From Acidihalobacter_A sp037381185 (GTDB lineage: Bacteria; Pseudomonadota; Gammaproteobacteria; DSM-5130; Acidihalobacteraceae), in NCBI RefSeq assembly GCF_037381185.1, contig NZ_JARRQY010000004.1, forward strand, positions 29,178 through 93,177: a DNA stretch of 64,000 nt. The letters are read 5' to 3'. A program made the translations under genes and the position numbers. Positions 61,451 through 64,000 of the stretch are shown piece by piece. The notes under the pieces were generated by a model. The model was not told where the DNA came from. It saw only the letters and a program-made list of their open reading frames with translations, and searched no databases. Position 1 is the first letter of the stretch. Each line of letters opens with the position of its first letter.

Positions 61451-62904
61451 ATGTTTTGCTACCAATGCGAACAGACTCAGCGTAACGACGCCGTGCTCGG
61501 CTGCGCCACCGACCACGGCGCCTGCGGCAAGGATGCCACCACTTCAGACCTGCAGGACATCCTGATCCACCAGATCAAGGGCATCGCACAGTACGCCCTG
61601 CGCGCCCGCGCTCTCGGCATAACCGACCAGGGTGCGGACGACTTCATTCAATACGGCTTCTTCACCACGCTGACCAACGTCAATTTCACGCCCACCCGCT
61701 TCGTCAACATGATCAAGCATGCCGCGGAGATCCGAGACGACCTCAAGGCGCGCTATCTGGCCGCCGCCGAAACCCAGGGCGTGACTGCCGAGCAACCGCA
61801 GGGGCCGGCGCAGTTCCAGCCCGCCGCCGACATGGACGGGCTGCTGGCCCAGGCGCCGGAAGTCGCCGTCAACAAAGGCCACGAAGCCGTGGGTGAAGAC
61901 GTCAACGGCCTGCGCATGCTGATCCTGTACGGCATGAAGGGCGTGTGCGCCTATTCGCACCACGCACGCGTGCTCGGTTACCGCGACGCCGACATCGACG
62001 CGGGGATCGAAGCCATGCTCGACTATCTTGCCGCCAACCCGACCGACATCGAGGACCTGCTCGCCCACGCGCTCTCCGCCGGCGAACTCAACCTCAAGGT
62101 CATGGAACTGCTGGACCGGGCCAACAACGGCACCTTCGGCGACCAGGAAATCAGCACCGTGCGCGTCACGCCCCTGGCCGGCAAAGCGCTGCTGGTCAGC
62201 GGCCACGACATGCACGACCTCGCGCAGATTCTCGAGCAAACCGAGGGACAAGGCATCAACGTCTACACCCATGGCGAGATGCTGCCCGCCCATGCCTATC
62301 CCGGCCTGAAGAAATATCCACACCTGGCCGGCAACTACGGCGGCGCCTGGCAGGACCAGCAACGCGAATTCGCCGAGTTTCCCGGCCCCATCGTGCTCAC
62401 GTCCAACTGCCTCATCGAACCCGGCAAGAGCTACCGCAACCGCATCTTCACCACCGGCCGGTAGGCTGGCCAGGCGTGCGTCATATCGACAACGGCAACT
62501 ATGCGCCGGTGGTGCAGGCGGCCAAGGCGATGCCCGGCTTTAAGCAGGACGCCCCCGAGCAGACCGTCACCGTCGGCTTCGGCCACGACACCGTGCTAGG
62601 GCTGGCGGACAAGGTGGTCGACGCGGTCAAGAGCGGCGCGATCAAGCACTTCTTCGTCATCGGCAGCTGCGACGGCGCCAAACCCGGGCGCAACTACTAC
62701 ACCGAGCTCGCCGACCAGACCCCGGACGACACCGTGATGTTGACCCTCGGCTGCGCCAAGTACCGCTTCAACAAGCATGCCTACGGCGACATCGGCGGCA
62801 TCCCCCGTCTGCTCGACATGGGCCAGTGCAACGACGCCCACTCCGCGCTCAAGGTGGCCGGCGCGCTGGCCAACGCCTTAGAATGCGGCGTCGACGAACT
62901 GCCT
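61451..62904 (+). pseudogene. hcp: Hybrid-cluster protein (hydroxylamine/NO-related reductase), frameshifted and 3'-truncated
   Basis: Hcp is a nitrosative-stress protein with a [4Fe-4S] and a hybrid Fe-S-O cluster. The first 337 residues read well and contain the N-terminal cluster C3-x2-C6-x11-C18-x6-C25. At 62458-62459 one C appears to be missing: FTTG should continue PVGWPGV but hits TAG at 62462. The next frame resumes the family (GSCDGAKPGRNYY, LGCAKYRF, MGQCNDAHSALKVA) until GVDELP at 62904, where homology stops. The last 60-odd residues, with the Glu and Lys cluster ligands of the WxEQK segment, are absent, so the protein cannot be functional even if the frameshift were a read error. 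Confidence 0.85.
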
Positions 62905-63194
62905 GCTCGGGGGTAAGCAGTTCGGACACCACGCCGGGGCGCGACTCGTTGCTGCAGTCGTACTTGCGGTTGCAGTAGTGGCACTGGATGTTGCAGGCCG
63001 GCGCCACCGCCACGTGCATGCGGGCGTAGTCAATGATGCGCCTGCTCCGAATAGCAGGGATGGTTGTAGACCTTCTCGCGGATATGATCGGGCAGATGCG
63101 CCAGTTGGTCATCGCTGCTGCCGCAGCCACTTGCCGAGCAACCCTTTTGCGGCGGCGCCTCCGCTTCGGTCGGACCGAGCACCTTCAGTTCCAT
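62893..63194 (-). pseudogene. nifB: NifB 5' fragment, frameshifted and truncated
   Basis: Leftward fragment of the radical-SAM nitrogenase cofactor protein NifB, about 95 of roughly 490 residues. The ATG at 63192-63194 follows GAGGG. It reads MELKVLGPTEAE and on to HPCYSEQAHH, then TGA at 63030-63032; an extra base near 63031 shifts the frame, after which YARMHVAVAPACNIQCHYCNRKYDC (radical-SAM CxxxCxxC, given here in pieces: CNIQC, HYCNRK) and SELLTPEQA continue. Homology stops at the junction with hcp near 62893-62905. No other nif gene is in the window. Confidence 0.85.
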
Positions 63195-63554
63195 CCGTCT
63201 GCCCTCGCGCTTTGAAGTGTCGTTGCGGTCCGTTTGCCCGTCCAAGAACTAGAGAATCCAGCCATGTGCCAAATCTCGGCAATACAAAGCCGGCATTCTT
63301 GATCAGATAGCGCAGGCATTGCGGAAAAGCTCGTTGGTGAAACCGTGTGGCAGACGATCGAGACCGTCTGTGCGGCTTGACGCCTGGCTAAGCGCGACCT
63401 AATACTGCATATATTATGTGGTATTTTGACAAGGAGCACGCTGACACCAACGGCTCGCCGATCGCCGGACTGCCCTACCGCACAACGCTGTCCGACGGCT
63501 GCCTACTGTAGGGGGCGACCAACGCGGCGAGACAGGTTAGGGAGGCATTCACGC
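63195..63554. other. Gap between nifB fragment and effector gene
   Basis: No intact gene. It contains the T6SS-like remnant at 63416-63540, and a possible weak promoter TTGACG (63377-63382) with TAATAC (63400-63405) 17 bp later. The rest (63195-63376) shows nothing recognisable. Confidence 0.5.
63416..63540 (+). pseudogene. Remnant resembling a VgrG/PAAR-protein C-terminal domain
   Basis: A 31-codon frame, MWYFDKEHADTNGSPIAG and LPYRTTLSDGCLL, then TAG at 63509-63511, after which the same frame goes on GATNAARQVRE. The pattern G-x-P-(I/L)-A-(G/N)-x-P-Y-R-x-T-L-x-D-G and (E)GATN-A is typical of C-terminal extensions on type VI spike proteins, with GAG to TAG as the likely nonsense change. Only about 42 codons remain, so the call rests on a short match. 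Confidence 0.45.
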
Positions 63555-64000
63555 ATGACGGATCAGATGCACAACCAGCCGCCGCCCGGCTGGACCTGGG
63601 CCGGTTTCAAGGCCGCCTCGATGGAAACCGGGCAATGGATCTGGGGTACGGTACAAGGCAGCTTCAACGACAAGATGACCACCTCGCAGGTGATCACGGA
63701 CGCAGTGATCGGCTGCATTCCGCTACTCGGCGACGCCACCGCCGTGCGCGACCTGATCGCGGTCAGCATCGGCCTGTCCGACGATCCCAAGAAACGCGAG
63801 GACGTCTGGGAATGGGCGATGCTCGGCGTGATGGTGCTGGCGCTGATCCCGGTGTTGGGCGGCGTGCTCAAGGGCGTCGGAAAACTGGTGATCCGCTTCG
63901 CCAAGGCGGTGGGCAAACTCCAGGGCGCGGCGCGAGCGGCCAAGGTCGCCGAGGCCGCGAAATCCATCATCAGGGTACTCAACCACTTCAAGTTCATCGG
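63555..64000 (+). CDS. Partial CDS, probable T6SS-type polymorphic effector N-terminus
   Basis: An open frame of 148 codons runs off the right edge. GGAGG precedes the ATG by 9 nt. The start (MTDQMHNQPPPGWTWAGFKA) leads to a helical hairpin region, SQVITDAVIGCIPLLGDATAVRDL, LSDDPKKREDVWEWAML and LALIPVLGGVLKGVGKLVIR, which resembles the membrane-active pre-toxin segment found before variable toxin domains in effectors encoded next to vgrG/PAAR. The C-terminal toxin and any immunity gene are outside the window. An alternative is a phage-tail or Rhs-associated toxin. Confidence 0.65.
   Translation, partial: MTDQMHNQPPPGWTWAGFKAASMETGQWIWGTVQGSFNDKMTTSQVITDAVIGCIPLLGDATAVRDLIAVSIGLSDDPKKREDVWEWAMLGVMVLALIPVLGGVLKGVGKLVIRFAKAVGKLQGAARAAKVAEAAKSIIRVLNHFKFI

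Noticed and set aside
63185..63439. 84-codon leftward frame before the nifB fragment
   Set aside because: Its sequence has no coding pattern and it overlaps the true nifB start and the T6SS-like remnant.

Overview
The window looks like a chromosomal segment from a GC-rich gammaproteobacterium, possibly a sulfur-oxidising member of the Chromatiales/Ectothiorhodospiraceae. The evidence is gene order: fur|bamE-rnfH-ratA|smpB, yafS-rnhA-dnaQ next to mltD, tig-clpP-clpX-lon-hupB-ppiD, and leuCD-leuB-asd-fimV-truA-trpFBA-accD-folC-SPOR-cvpA-purF are all typical of that class. A DsrE2-like sulfur protein, a NifB fragment and an Hcp fragment point to sulfur and nitrogen metabolism. The genus is inference. 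There is no rRNA, CRISPR array or intact mobile element.

Positions 1-8600 hold a partial unknown gene, Fur, the outer-membrane lipoprotein BamE, RnfH and RatA behind an SNF-family transporter, SmpB, the DnaQ/LysE/RNase HI/methyltransferase operon and the lytic transglycosylase MltD. Positions 8872-13087 form a tight three-gene phosphosignalling operon: a CHASE2-Ser/Thr kinase, a PP2C phosphatase and a double-FHA reader.

Positions 13459-22817 run leftward as a protein-quality-control block: a Pro-Arg-His-Lys-Leu tRNA array, then trigger factor, ClpP, ClpX, Lon, HU and two tRNAs (Val, Asp) directly behind hupB, a strong terminator, and PpiD. Positions 22910-31571 carry folD, cysS, gltX, ppiB, lpxH, two proteins of unknown function, glycerate kinase and metZ.

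Positions 31863-34595 contain two secreted beta-propellers and an L,D-transpeptidase, which separate metZ from purF. Positions 34631-52082 are the long conserved leftward cluster from leuC to purF, interrupted by an EamA-type transporter between leuD and leuB and controlled at its head by a divergent LysR gene. Positions 53123-56602 are an Mla/Pqi-type lipid transporter operon.

The last 8 kb are accessory. A 601-residue XRE-cupin regulator fused to a methyltransferase-like domain is translationally coupled to the AzlC/AzlD branched-chain amino acid exporter. A DsrE2-like gene and a MarR gene diverge from a repeat-rich operator region. A DUF4188 gene follows, then an FNR/DNR-type box in front of a broken hcp, whose 3' end is joined to an inverted, also frameshifted 5' fragment of nifB. 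The window ends in a probable type VI secretion effector gene, preceded by a stop-interrupted remnant resembling a VgrG/PAAR-type C-terminus. The best candidates for undescribed biology are the XRE-cupin-methyltransferase regulator and the right-edge effector locus.
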